DNA of 64,000 nt from assembly GCA_913057175.1 (NCBI GenBank), contig CAJXNP010000015.1:1-64000 (forward strand), written 5' to 3'. Shown here piece after piece: positions 8,886 through 17,759 of this stretch. Both the position numbers and the translations under genes were made by a program. Position 1 is the first letter of the stretch; every line of letters starts with the position of its first letter. The stretch comes from an uncultured Cytophagales bacterium. GTDB taxonomy: Bacteria > Bacteroidota > Bacteroidia > Cytophagales > Cyclobacteriaceae. Under the pieces are notes generated by a model. That model ran no database searches and was not told where the DNA came from. It saw nothing but the letters and a program-made list of their open reading frames with translations.

Positions 8886-11800
8886 TTATGAATATTCAAT
8901 TTTCGATTTTTTATCCTGCTCGACATCCATCATATCCAGTATTCTCTCTGCAATCTCGTAGTCATCGCAGACAAGATCATAAAACCTGTTTTTATCTATT
9001 TGTAATAAGTGTGTACCAGCAGTTATCACCAATCTATACCCCTTAGGTTTCTGTGAAGAGAAGATAAATTCTCCCAGATACCCTCCTTCAAAAAACTCCT
9101 TGTCAATGTTACCATTATTATCATATAAAATGACCCTTCCCCTCAATACAAAAAAGAAGTGATTGGTCTTATAATTCACAAGGTCAATTTCAAAATCACG
9201 ATTGACTTCCAGCTCTTCCAGACTGTCAACAAGTCTTGATAGAAATAACCCCGTCAATCCCTTTAGAGTAGAAGAATGTTTTAAGAATTCTACCAGATCA
9301 TATTTCAAATACCTGGAACTCAGATCATGAATATCCTCTTCTTTAAATGAATCCAGAATTTTATTATTGAGCTTTAGCTGAGTTTTTTCATTTAGCCGGG
9401 TAATGTTTTTTCTATACATTTCGGGGCTCTTTTTATGCAAAACCCAGGCAGCCGTCTCTTGCATTAACTCGTCAGGGTTAAATAAATTTGCAATCAATTC
9501 CAAAGAGTAATCAGCATCAAAATCGGAGACTCCAATGCTGTAAAATGAACAAGCTTTCGTCCACCTGTTGGTTTGGCTAAAGTCCCGGTTAACAATGGCA
9601 CGTAGAACTTCACTCACCTTCAACTCCAACTGAGGAAAATAAATCTGCAGTCGCTTTACCCGTTCATTGTCAGGAATATCATCCAGAATAGGGATGATCT
9701 TTTGTTTAATATCTTCCGGCAAAAAGACATCCAAAAGCTCTAGCGCATAAGTTGTGCCTTCATTTGTTTTTGATTCTATATTCTCCTTAACCAGTTGGAT
9801 GGATTTCTGATCAAATATCATGGACATGAGCATGTAAATATGCGTGTAGTTATGCTCGTTTTCCTCATTAAGAGCATCAATTAAAATGTCATACTTCCCA
9901 TCGTTTTGATCTCTTAATTTATCAAGCGCTACCAGGTTCCAAAGTATGTTGGAAATGTCATTTTCCAAAGCGGTCTTTATTCTTGTTATCTGGCTCCCAT
10001 GTGCCTTAAATCCACATTGGCTCAATGAGTTGATAACTGCAAAAACTACCTGGAAGTCCGGATAATCAATTTTATTCCAAAGCAGATCGATTGCCTCATC
10101 ACCACCTACTCTTCCGTAAATACCTACAATCCTCAACTTAACATTTTCTATTTGATCTGTAGCAAAAAAAGAGGTTTCAAGGCTTGCAAATGCCACTTGA
10201 CCATAACTTATTAAGGAATCTGTTGCGGCATCGCGAAAACGTTCCTGAGTTAAGAAATCTACTAGGAACGGAAGCAACTCAATTTTCTTTATATTGCCAG
10301 CTGCCAAAATCGCCTGGTTAATGATTTCAGTATCGGGGTCATTTAGCAACTCGATCAAAATCTTGAAACCTTCTGTTGGATTAGCATGAGAGATAAAATC
10401 AGCAATGATCTTTTTCTGGTCATGCTTGGCATTTTTAACCAGCTTAATGATAAAATCAACATCTTGTTCAGCTAAATAGTCATGATCAATTACTTCTTCA
10501 TCTGTCTTCCCATTGTCGGATTTAAAATCAGACTCGCCAATGATATTGTCTTCTTTCAATTTTGAAATCAGGAAGTTTCTGATGTCCTTGTCTTTGGATT
10601 TAATTGACTTTTCAAACGTTGTTTTAAATTCAAAAGGAAATAGCTTGGCGATAACTTTGAACGCAAAAATCAGCTTTTCAGGAGATCCTTTTTTTGATGA
10701 TTCAATCAATACATTAAATATGTAATTTTTGCTGTGCTTGGTAATTTCCCTCCCGGCAGATCTTTTTTGTCTTTCCAGTTTTAAACGAATGTTGACCCGA
10801 TAATTTTGATATACCCGCATGGCAAAAACTACCCAAATACCAATGATAATTAAGAGTAAAATTGAATAATGAATCAATTCTATAAATGGAATCAGACCAA
10901 GCGTAAAAATAATGGCTCCTCCAAAAAGCCGAGCAAATTCATTGACCATACCCTCGACTTTTGTCTGAATGTCAAACCGCACTTTGTCATCCAAAGGCAT
11001 GAAAAAAAGTTTAAATACCGGATTTTCCATGGCCTCTCTCAGAGAGGAAGAAAAAAGCTTACTGATTGTGATAAACAGAAAGAACCAAATGAAATTAGTA
11101 TCCGTAATATTAAAACCGAAATAATAGCCTGTGAACAAAGCTAAAGCGGTAAATATGGAAAGAATTACTGGCAAAACCAGTAAGGTAGTCCGAAGTCCAT
11201 ACATTGAAATAAGCCTTTCATTAACAAAGGTTTGAACCAATAAACCTATTACCAATACAGAACCTTCAATCGTACTGATAAAACTTAACAGCTTATTCTG
11301 ATCGGGATATTTTAATTCAGCAACACTTAAAAAGCTATATTCTACAAGAGAAAAAGCAAGCATCGACATAAACAAGAATAAGGCGAGGAAGACCACATAC
11401 CTGTTCCTGACCAATGATGTGAATTTCGTTTCTTTACTTTCCTGGGATCGATGAATATCGAATGCATTCAATTTGAAATTGGAAATAATGATCACGAGAA
11501 AAACCGTTGACAGGACCATCCCGACCTCTCCAATAATCAACAGATCTGAAACATGCCCCAGAAGCTGGCTAATAAATGGGATGGAAAAAAAAGCGATGAT
11601 CGTTGCTACCAGCTGACCCGTATCAATCCCTCCAATGATCCTTTTCGATTGTCTTAAGTTGAAAATCCTTCCAAATGTTCCCCAAAAGGTCAGTAGCAGA
11701 ACTGAAAGAATAGGAGCATGCATGACAAACAATACAAAAATCACCCACTCTGCATCTGCATAAACAAACATGATCCGCGATGCGGCTATAAATAAAAATA

Positions 11801-12068
11801 TAAAAATGTAGTTTAGCAGAATGAGATTTGAAAAGGGGATCCGCCGTTGAATGAAAGCATAAATCCCTGTGGATATAACTCCCAAGCCTCCTGACATGAA
11901 CATAGCTTCGCGAAGATACTCTCCAAGATTTTCAAGAAATAAGGTATAAGCAACACTTTTATAAGAAGCGAGAAAAATCCCAAGAAAGAACCCATTACCT
12001 AATAAAAGCAGAACTGGTTTCTCCTCACCCTTCTCAACATTCAGCAATCTTAGTAGCCCCTTTAACAT
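8886..12068 (-). CDS. ATP/ADP-translocase-like (Npt/NTT) membrane protein fused to HEAT repeats and a cyclic-nucleotide-binding domain
   Basis: 1060 aa. About 12 membrane helices occupy residues 15-420, in the pattern of the Npt1/Npt2 nucleotide-transporter/MFS-like family, including an amphipathic linker (SSLREAMENPVFKLFFMPLD) before helix 11. Residues about 430-870 are alpha-helical pairs typical of HEAT repeats (IELLNDPDTEIINQAILAAG). Residues about 900-1045 form a cyclic-nucleotide-binding (CAP-ED) fold: FFFVLRGRVILYDNNG, FFEGGYLGEFIF and a closing LLQIDKNRFYDLV. The phosphate-binding cassette lacks the classic RxA arginine, so the ligand is uncertain. In the family the core moves nucleotides or simply senses. 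It sits between two TIR-like paralogues, consistent with a membrane part of a nucleotide-signalling system. Confidence 0.85.
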   Translation of the reverse strand: MLKGLLRLLNVEKGEEKPVLLLLGNGFFLGIFLASYKSVAYTLFLENLGEYLREAMFMSGGLGVISTGIYAFIQRRIPFSNLILLNYIFIFLFIAASRIMFVYADAEWVIFVLFVMHAPILSVLLLTFWGTFGRIFNLRQSKRIIGGIDTGQLVATIIAFFSIPFISQLLGHVSDLLIIGEVGMVLSTVFLVIIISNFKLNAFDIHRSQESKETKFTSLVRNRYVVFLALFLFMSMLAFSLVEYSFLSVAELKYPDQNKLLSFISTIEGSVLVIGLLVQTFVNERLISMYGLRTTLLVLPVILSIFTALALFTGYYFGFNITDTNFIWFFLFITISKLFSSSLREAMENPVFKLFFMPLDDKVRFDIQTKVEGMVNEFARLFGGAIIFTLGLIPFIELIHYSILLLIIIGIWVVFAMRVYQNYRVNIRLKLERQKRSAGREITKHSKNYIFNVLIESSKKGSPEKLIFAFKVIAKLFPFEFKTTFEKSIKSKDKDIRNFLISKLKEDNIIGESDFKSDNGKTDEEVIDHDYLAEQDVDFIIKLVKNAKHDQKKIIADFISHANPTEGFKILIELLNDPDTEIINQAILAAGNIKKIELLPFLVDFLTQERFRDAATDSLISYGQVAFASLETSFFATDQIENVKLRIVGIYGRVGGDEAIDLLWNKIDYPDFQVVFAVINSLSQCGFKAHGSQITRIKTALENDISNILWNLVALDKLRDQNDGKYDILIDALNEENEHNYTHIYMLMSMIFDQKSIQLVKENIESKTNEGTTYALELLDVFLPEDIKQKIIPILDDIPDNERVKRLQIYFPQLELKVSEVLRAIVNRDFSQTNRWTKACSFYSIGVSDFDADYSLELIANLFNPDELMQETAAWVLHKKSPEMYRKNITRLNEKTQLKLNNKILDSFKEEDIHDLSSRYLKYDLVEFLKHSSTLKGLTGLFLSRLVDSLEELEVNRDFEIDLVNYKTNHFFFVLRGRVILYDNNGNIDKEFFEGGYLGEFIFSSQKPKGYRLVITAGTHLLQIDKNRFYDLVCDDYEIAERILDMMDVEQDKKSKIEYS

Positions 12069-12177
12069 GTGTGTTTATCCCTGTTACAAATAAAAAAATG
12101 AATATTTCGAAGATAGAAACAAATAAGTAATTTCGATAAAATCAAATTAAAATTTAAAACCAAATGTTGGGTTTGTG

Positions 12178-13614
12178 TTAATTAAACAATGTTTTACTTA
12201 TAATATCTTCATTTGGACTACCATCATACCTGATGATGTCAAACATTTTGTAGGTAGGTATCAGCTCTCCATCCAGATCATTGGGAATGATCAATACTTT
12301 CTGTAAAATCGGCTTTTCCCGGCCAAAACCGGGGGCTTTAAAGACATCAAGCATTTTCATATTGATCCATTGAATGCTGGCTTTGTGCGAAAAAATGAAG
12401 GCATAATCAAATCTTTTCAGGCTTTCCATGTGTATGTGCCTTACTGCCAGAATATCTCCATCAAAATTTGAAGTGATGACGTTAAATCCCTTGTTTCTCA
12501 GATTTTTAATGATCGGCAAAGCATGTTTCTCATCTACCCTTTCATACAAAAAGTAAATGATTTTTTGCTCATCTTCTTTAGACACTTTTTTCCCGGGACT
12601 TTTAACCTGCGAAAGTTCAAAGCTTGTAAAGTGATAAATTAAACTTTTGAATTCTTCCCATGAAGAAACGACCAATTCTGTGCCATGCATATCCTCAATT
12701 TTCACACTCAGCTCCTTGTAAAATTTTCCGATTTTCTCATTTGTTAAAACACCCACCTTGTCAAACCAGAAAAACCTTCGGTACATTGCACCATCATTTT
12801 CTTTGGAATATAATGAAGAATAATTTTCGGTGATCTTGGCCTGTACCTCCTCTCTCGTATGATTGGTACCCTTGATGTTTGTGCTAAATCCATTACCTAT
12901 AATATGGATGGCAAAATCAGAATTCTTCACATATTGATCCAGTTTCAGAATAAAATCCTGGGAACTCTCAGAAAATGAGCTTTTTGGCAATACCGACAAA
13001 CCAATACTTTCCAGTTCTCTTTTTAAGTTATTTCGAAAACGCTCGGAAGTCGTGTTGGTATCGGCCAGAAAAACTGCGTACTCGCTTATATCAAGATGAC
13101 CTGTTCCTTTCTTCTCAGAAAACGATAGAATTTCATAGGCAAGGTCGGTAAGTTTTACCCAAAAAGTCTTTTCCTCATTGTTGCTGAAAAAGTCCTTATA
13201 CTCACTTCTTGCCTCTGCCAACCCATTTGCTTTATAAAAAGAATAGTCCTTGAATTGATGAAAAAAATCTGGTTCCAGTTCCTTGGAAAAATAGTGCTTT
13301 TGGATCTTTAATATGTTATCATCAGAAATCTCACCCTTGTCCATTTTATCTTTTAGCTGCTGAAGGAGGATGAGCTTTTCTGCATCATCCACTAAATTTC
13401 TTGATGAAATAATCAAAAAAAGATAATTCTCAGGCAATTTTTTAATATCCGACAGGCCATTTACAGTTTCGTAGGAAATCTCCCAACCTGCAATTTGCTT
13501 TAACAAAACTTTCAGAAATAAAAGAAATGCATCTACCCAACCGTATTCCTCGTGTACAGGTGTGCTATTATCTTTATCACTGTATATTAAAAAAATCTTA
13601 TTTAATTTCCCCAT
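12178..13614 (-). CDS. Three-domain TIR / DUF4062-like protein B (paralogue of protein A)
   Basis: 478 aa with the same order as 7226-8707. An N-terminal TIR-like domain has box 1 FLIYSDKDN and IISSRNLVDD. A linker element EEKTFWVKLTDLAYEI matches QKTFWMRLYDLAYDI of protein A. The middle domain is at about 180-330 (FLADTNTTSERFRNN, KRELESIGLSVLP, AIHIIGNG, REEVQAKI). The C-terminal TIR-like domain is at about 350-478 (IIYFLYERVDEK, GFNVITSNFDGD, FDYAFIF). The N-terminal domain has Gln/Leu where protein A has Glu-Glu, so this copy may be catalytically silent there. It lies 109 bases upstream of the transporter fusion, same strand. It is probably the first gene of the cluster, divergent from the DUF4136 lipoprotein gene. 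Confidence 0.72.
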   Translation of the reverse strand: MGKLNKIFLIYSDKDNSTPVHEEYGWVDAFLLFLKVLLKQIAGWEISYETVNGLSDIKKLPENYLFLIISSRNLVDDAEKLILLQQLKDKMDKGEISDDNILKIQKHYFSKELEPDFFHQFKDYSFYKANGLAEARSEYKDFFSNNEEKTFWVKLTDLAYEILSFSEKKGTGHLDISEYAVFLADTNTTSERFRNNLKRELESIGLSVLPKSSFSESSQDFILKLDQYVKNSDFAIHIIGNGFSTNIKGTNHTREEVQAKITENYSSLYSKENDGAMYRRFFWFDKVGVLTNEKIGKFYKELSVKIEDMHGTELVVSSWEEFKSLIYHFTSFELSQVKSPGKKVSKEDEQKIIYFLYERVDEKHALPIIKNLRNKGFNVITSNFDGDILAVRHIHMESLKRFDYAFIFSHKASIQWINMKMLDVFKAPGFGREKPILQKVLIIPNDLDGELIPTYKMFDIIRYDGSPNEDIISKTLFN

Positions 13615-13753
13615 ATTTTAACCGAATAGCCATCGACTATAAAAAATGTTCTGAAAGTTATAAAAATTTACAACTTGGAAAAATTTAACTTGACAGTGTT
13701 ATATTATACCAAGGCCCCCAATTCACGTATAAGTGTTTCGTATTGGATTTAAA

Positions 13754-14317
13754 ATGAAAATCAACATGCAATGTTCCTGTTTTAATTTGTTTTTTTCAAT
13801 TATCGTTTCAGCAATTTTCTTACCTGCCTGCAAAAGTTCCTTTCAGGTACAACATGAAAATATTCAATCCATTAAACCAGAGGAGCACCAGGCTTTTAAG
13901 TTTTTTAATCCTGCAAATCAACCTCCATCCAATTTTTCATTCAGTGAAGAAAACAAAAAGACCCTATTCGATGCAGTTTCCAATGAATTGAAATCAAGAG
14001 GCTTTGATAGCAATTTATCTGCATCACTATTGGTTAAAATAGAAGGTGGAACTGTCAGTGAAGTTCAGAAAAACGATAGCTTTAACACCTACGACCCCTA
14101 CTACTACAGAAATTGGTATTACCCCTACCAAAACGACAGTTTCTATCGTGATATTTCCAGGAAACAATCAACCATTATCGTGAATGTACTGGACGCCAAA
14201 TCAAACAAACTTATGTGGCAGGGAGTGGCAACAGGAGAAATGGGAAAGTCGATCAATGAAGTACCTGCAAAGCTGCAAGAAGCCGTAAAAATGATATTCG
14301 AAGAATTTCCTCAATAA
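13754..14317 (+). CDS. DUF4136-family lipoprotein
   Basis: About 187 aa from the ATG at 13754; an in-frame upstream TTG/GTG-type extension to 13733 is unlikely because MKINMQ begins a normal lipoprotein signal. The lipobox is FLPAC (SAIFLPACKSS). The conserved DUF4136 ending is present: STIIVNVLDAKSNKLMWQG followed by ATGEMG and a helix (VPAKLQEAVKMIF). The middle is Tyr-rich (DPYYYRNWYYPYQ). DUF4136 proteins are small periplasmic/outer-membrane lipoproteins of unknown function, often near envelope-stress genes. Here it stands 80 bases before an ECF sigma gene on the same strand. Confidence 0.8.
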   Translation: MKINMQCSCFNLFFSIIVSAIFLPACKSSFQVQHENIQSIKPEEHQAFKFFNPANQPPSNFSFSEENKKTLFDAVSNELKSRGFDSNLSASLLVKIEGGTVSEVQKNDSFNTYDPYYYRNWYYPYQNDSFYRDISRKQSTIIVNVLDAKSNKLMWQGVATGEMGKSINEVPAKLQEAVKMIFEEFPQ

Positions 14318-14398
14318 GTTGTATTATGAATTTTTTTCCTTCGAATAGAAACCTTCCATTATTCCAAGTGTCATTAAGCTAAAAATTTCACAATACGA

Positions 14399-14944
14399 TT
14401 GGAGACGGAACAGCAATCCATTTACAAATACCTGATCCAAAGATGTAAGAAGGGAGATAGGAAAGCCCAGAACGAGCTTTATAAGTTATTCGCGGCAGCT
14501 ATGTACAATGTCTGCCGGCGGATGATGGGCGATGAAGACGATGCAAAAGACGTTTTGCAGGATACGTTTATTGATGCGTTTACCAAGCTTGACAGTCTTC
14601 AGAATGAACTTATTTTTCCTGCATGGCTGAAGAAAATTGCCGTCAACAATTGCATCAATGCGATCAGAAAGAAAAAACATGAGCTTTCTGATATTGATGA
14701 ACATGGCGATGTGGCTGAAATAGTTGAAAATGATGTCGATTACACAAATTATAAAGCAGAAAAAATATTGAAGGCAATGGATCAAATAAGTGAAGGATGC
14801 AGGGTGGTGGCAAACCTTTATCTGTTTGAAGGATATGACCATAAAGAAATATCGCAGATCCTGTCAATCAGCGAATCCGCTTCAAAAGCCCAGTACAGCA
14901 AAGCTAAAAGTAAGATCAGAAAAATTTTGAACCTGGAAAATTAA
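14399..14944 (+). CDS. ECF-family RNA polymerase sigma factor (sigma-70 region 2 and 4)
   Basis: 181 aa. Region 2 is at about 15-85 (ELYKLFAAAMYNVCRRMMG, DVLQDTFIDAF, FPAWLKKIAVNNCINAIRKK) and region 4 at about 120-175 (GCRVVANLYLFEGYDHKEI, QILSISESASKAQYSKAK). The start is a TTG at 14399 (TTGGAGACGGAACAG). The next in-frame ATG would remove the start of region 2, so TTG is preferred. It heads a tight operon with a single-TM anti-sigma-like gene 6 bases downstream and three envelope genes. This layout is typical of Bacteroidota ECF systems that control surface proteins, and autoregulation is likely. Confidence 0.92.
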   Translation: METEQQSIYKYLIQRCKKGDRKAQNELYKLFAAAMYNVCRRMMGDEDDAKDVLQDTFIDAFTKLDSLQNELIFPAWLKKIAVNNCINAIRKKKHELSDIDEHGDVAEIVENDVDYTNYKAEKILKAMDQISEGCRVVANLYLFEGYDHKEISQILSISESASKAQYSKAKSKIRKILNLEN

Positions 14945-14950
14945 AAGGAT

Positions 14951-15487
14951 ATGAAAGATTCCTTAAAAAAATATGTAGATGAAAACAGGATGGATTTTGA
15001 TATCTATCAACAGGATTATGATGAGCTGTGGAATGGAATTGAGAAAAAATTACAACAAAAAAGGTCGGGGCATCCAACAGTCTTTAAAACCATTATGAGG
15101 ATTGCGGCTTCCATCCTGATTGTTTGCACGGTGGCCATGGCCTATTACATGGGCAAAAAAAGTACGGAATACAACAAACACGGTATTGCCTTGCACAACA
15201 TTTCTTCTGAAATGGCAGAAACAGAAGCATTCTACATTTCACAGATTAACGAGAAAATTGAATATATAAAAGACCAGAACACACCCCTGAATAGCGACAT
15301 CTGGGAGTCATTAGAAATGCTGGACAAGGATTACGAACAATTAAAAAAAGACTTAAAAGACAATGCAGATAGTGAAAAGGTAATTGATGCCATGATCAAT
15401 TACTACAGGCTGAAACTTGAAATGCTGGAACAAATTTCAAGTGAGTTACATGAAAAAGATGATGAAAATGAAAGTTTTAATATATAG
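14951..15487 (+). CDS. Single-TM anti-sigma-factor-like protein
   Basis: 178 aa. Residues 1-48 form a cytoplasmic helical region (MDFDIYQQDYDELWNGIEKK) with the E-x-LW-x-x-I pattern common at the N-terminus of Bacteroidota anti-sigma factors. A TM helix lies at about 50-68 (IAASILIVCTVAMAYYMG). The periplasmic part is helical and charged (residues 75-170). No zinc anti-sigma motif is present. It starts 6 bases after the sigma gene and overlaps the next gene. The role as sigma regulator is inferred from position and topology. Confidence 0.75.
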   Translation: MKDSLKKYVDENRMDFDIYQQDYDELWNGIEKKLQQKRSGHPTVFKTIMRIAASILIVCTVAMAYYMGKKSTEYNKHGIALHNISSEMAETEAFYISQINEKIEYIKDQNTPLNSDIWESLEMLDKDYEQLKKDLKDNADSEKVIDAMINYYRLKLEMLEQISSELHEKDDENESFNI

Positions 15488-16589
15488 GCAACTGCTCATA
15501 TACCTGTTGGTTGCCGGGTGGGCACAACAGTCATTCGCGCAAAAAACCTCGCTCGTAAAAACACTTGAGCAGAGTTTTGAGGTAAACAAAGGAGTTAGTT
15601 TCGAGCTGACCAATAAATACGGCGATGTTGTTATAAATGGATGGGACAAAGACCAGTTTGATGTAACAATCAAACTGACTACATATGGCAAAGACGATGA
15701 GAATGCCAGGAAAATGATGGACCGGATTGAATTTGATTTTAATGTAGCCAAAAACTATGTGATAATCGAAACGATCATGGACCGTGAAAAAGGAATGCTG
15801 AGTGAATTCTTCAGTACTATAGGCGATTATTCCAAAACACTTTTAAATAAAAGTGAAATTGATATTGACTTCGAAATAAACATCCCCAATGGCGCATCAA
15901 TTGAAATCGATAACAAATTTGGCGACATAGTGATCAACGACGTTAATGGAAAAATCACCATCAATCAATCGCACGGTAACTTTAAGTCTGGCAACCTCAC
16001 CAATCTTTCCCGGATAAATGTGAGTTATGGGAATATCGATATTAACCAGTTCAAATTGGGTAATATCAACATACGTGGTGGCGATTTGGAACTCAGGTAT
16101 GCTGAGAAAGTCAATATCACATCCAATTCATCTGAACTCTTTTTAAAGAAGATCGATGAACTAAAATTGAATTCGACTTCCGATAAGGTCCATCTTTCCG
16201 AGGTAGGCATCCTTACCGGTTCGACAAATTTCAGCAACATCGACATTTACCGTTTCCACAAGCTTTGTCAACTTGACCAATCTTATGGTGAAATGGTTAT
16301 CCACCAAATTGACAAGGATTTTGAATCCATCAAATTGAAAGGTAAGTCTACTGACTATCATATGAATTTTCAAAAAGGCACGGTCTTCTCCGTTGAAATT
16401 ACCGCCCGCGAGGACAAACTTAAAATGATAGAAAACCCGCTCGAAATGCAAAGTGGATTTGTGGATGACAAGGAAAAAATCATCCGCGTGGAAGGCACAT
16501 ACGGCACCGGTCAGCCAGACGGCAGACAGTTGCAACTCGAATCGAACAACGGTGAGGTGATCATTGATTTTGTTTTGGATGTAAATTGA
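15450..16589 (+). CDS. Exported DUF4097-like beta-helical repeat protein
   Basis: About 380 aa. ATGs at 15450, 15459, 15462 and 15468 are all possible; each gives a clean signal peptide (VLIYRQLLIYLLVAGWAQQ, cleavage after FAQ), and all overlap the end of the anti-sigma gene, suggesting coupling. The mature protein has repeated short strand motifs: NKYGDVVINGW, NKFGDIVINDV, SHGNFKSGN, SYGNIDINQF, SYGEMVIHQ. These match DUF4097/DUF2807-type right-handed beta-helix putative adhesins. Enzymatic residues are not visible. Probable target and partner of the ECF system. Confidence 0.8.
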   Translation: MKKMMKMKVLIYRQLLIYLLVAGWAQQSFAQKTSLVKTLEQSFEVNKGVSFELTNKYGDVVINGWDKDQFDVTIKLTTYGKDDENARKMMDRIEFDFNVAKNYVIIETIMDREKGMLSEFFSTIGDYSKTLLNKSEIDIDFEINIPNGASIEIDNKFGDIVINDVNGKITINQSHGNFKSGNLTNLSRINVSYGNIDINQFKLGNINIRGGDLELRYAEKVNITSNSSELFLKKIDELKLNSTSDKVHLSEVGILTGSTNFSNIDIYRFHKLCQLDQSYGEMVIHQIDKDFESIKLKGKSTDYHMNFQKGTVFSVEITAREDKLKMIENPLEMQSGFVDDKEKIIRVEGTYGTGQPDGRQLQLESNNGEVIIDFVLDVN

Positions 16590-16593
16590 CAAC

Positions 16594-17112
16594 ATGATGA
16601 AAAAGGCATTTATATTAACAGCTACATTGCTTTTGTTTTTTACTCACCAAACAGAGGCTCAAAAATTTAAAAACTCCGCTGGGTTCAGGCTGGGACACAT
16701 CAGTGGGGTTACTTACCAAAACCATTATTCAGAAAACCAGGCTTTTGAGGTTATCCTTGGCTTTCACCAGCAAGGTGTGCAAGCTTACGTCTTTAATGAA
16801 TGGTTCAAGCAGATACCATTTAACATTCCTGAAGATTTTTACTTTTATTATGGTGTCGGCGGCCATATCGGTTATGCGGGTTACTCACAAGACAGGTATT
16901 ACTATGACAATGCAAACGAGATCGATTATGATTACTCGCAAAAAAACTACTATACAGTTGGGGTTGATGGAATTACTGGTGTAGAGTACCGGATTTATGC
17001 CGTACCTATGACAGTTGGTCTGGAACTACAACCTTCCCTTGATTTTTACGGATTCCGTTATGTTGATTTTGATTTCTGGAATTTCCAGGTCTCTTTTAAA
17101 TATATATTCTGA
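16594..17112 (+). CDS. Small outer-membrane beta-barrel protein
   Basis: 172 aa with a signal peptide (AFILTATLLLFFTHQTEAQ) and strands rich in Gly/Tyr/Phe: FRLGHISGVTYQNH, FEVILGFHQQG, FYFYYGVGGHIGYAG, ending in FQVSFKYIF with a C-terminal Phe, typical of barrels assembled by BamA. The gene starts 4 bases after the DUF4097-like gene, and its stop overlaps the next start (TGATG). Part of the ECF operon; function unknown. Confidence 0.8.
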   Translation: MMKKAFILTATLLLFFTHQTEAQKFKNSAGFRLGHISGVTYQNHYSENQAFEVILGFHQQGVQAYVFNEWFKQIPFNIPEDFYFYYGVGGHIGYAGYSQDRYYYDNANEIDYDYSQKNYYTVGVDGITGVEYRIYAVPMTVGLELQPSLDFYGFRYVDFDFWNFQVSFKYIF

Positions 17113-17735
17113 TGAGAAAGCTATTTATCCTCCCAATTTATTTTCTGTTATTGATCAATTTTTCGGTGATGGCGCAAACAGAACCTGAGCCAAAAACTCT
17201 TTTCAAAAGCGGACGAGCTACCGGTTTTGGTCAATTTGATGTGAAATACACCCAAATTCGTGATAACGATGTGCTGATACTGGGAGGCCAGGGAGGTGTG
17301 ATCCTCAACCGGCATGTCATACTTGGTTTAACAGCCCACAGCACCGTCAATGACCTGTATTTTGATGGAACAGCTCCTGCCGAAAGGCTTTCTTTTCAGA
17401 TGGGTTATGGCGGAATATTATTGGGGTATATCGTAGCCCCGGTTAAAGTTGTCCATATTTCCTTTCCGGTTTCTTTTGGTGCTGGAACCGTAAATATTTA
17501 CAACCGGATAAATGAAAGCTTTTATGGTGAGACGATCAAGGTGGATATAGAAAATTCACTCTTTTTATACACAGAGCCTGGAATTCAGCTGGAATTGAAT
17601 ATTGTGAAATTTATGAAAATAGCCGCGGGTGTAAGCTACCGGTTGAATCACAGCCTGGATCTGACCAACCCGATCAAATCAAACGATTTAAATAACTGGG
17701 CAACGAATTTCTCTATTGTTCTTGGAAAATTTTAA
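17112..17735 (+). CDS. Outer-membrane beta-barrel protein
   Basis: 207 aa. The signal peptide has its core at residues 4-18, cleaved after VMAQ. Amphipathic strands follow with Gly-rich turns (LILGGQGGVILNRHVILG, FQMGYGGILLGYIVAP, ISFPVSFGAGTV, KIAAGVSYRLN), and the C-terminus is FSIVLGKF, again ending in Phe. Its start overlaps the stop of the upstream barrel gene, so the two are translationally coupled. Last gene of the ECF operon. Confidence 0.8.
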   Translation: MRKLFILPIYFLLLINFSVMAQTEPEPKTLFKSGRATGFGQFDVKYTQIRDNDVLILGGQGGVILNRHVILGLTAHSTVNDLYFDGTAPAERLSFQMGYGGILLGYIVAPVKVVHISFPVSFGAGTVNIYNRINESFYGETIKVDIENSLFLYTEPGIQLELNIVKFMKIAAGVSYRLNHSLDLTNPIKSNDLNNWATNFSIVLGKF

Positions 17736-17759
17736 CCAGGTAAAATGTTTGGTATGGCA

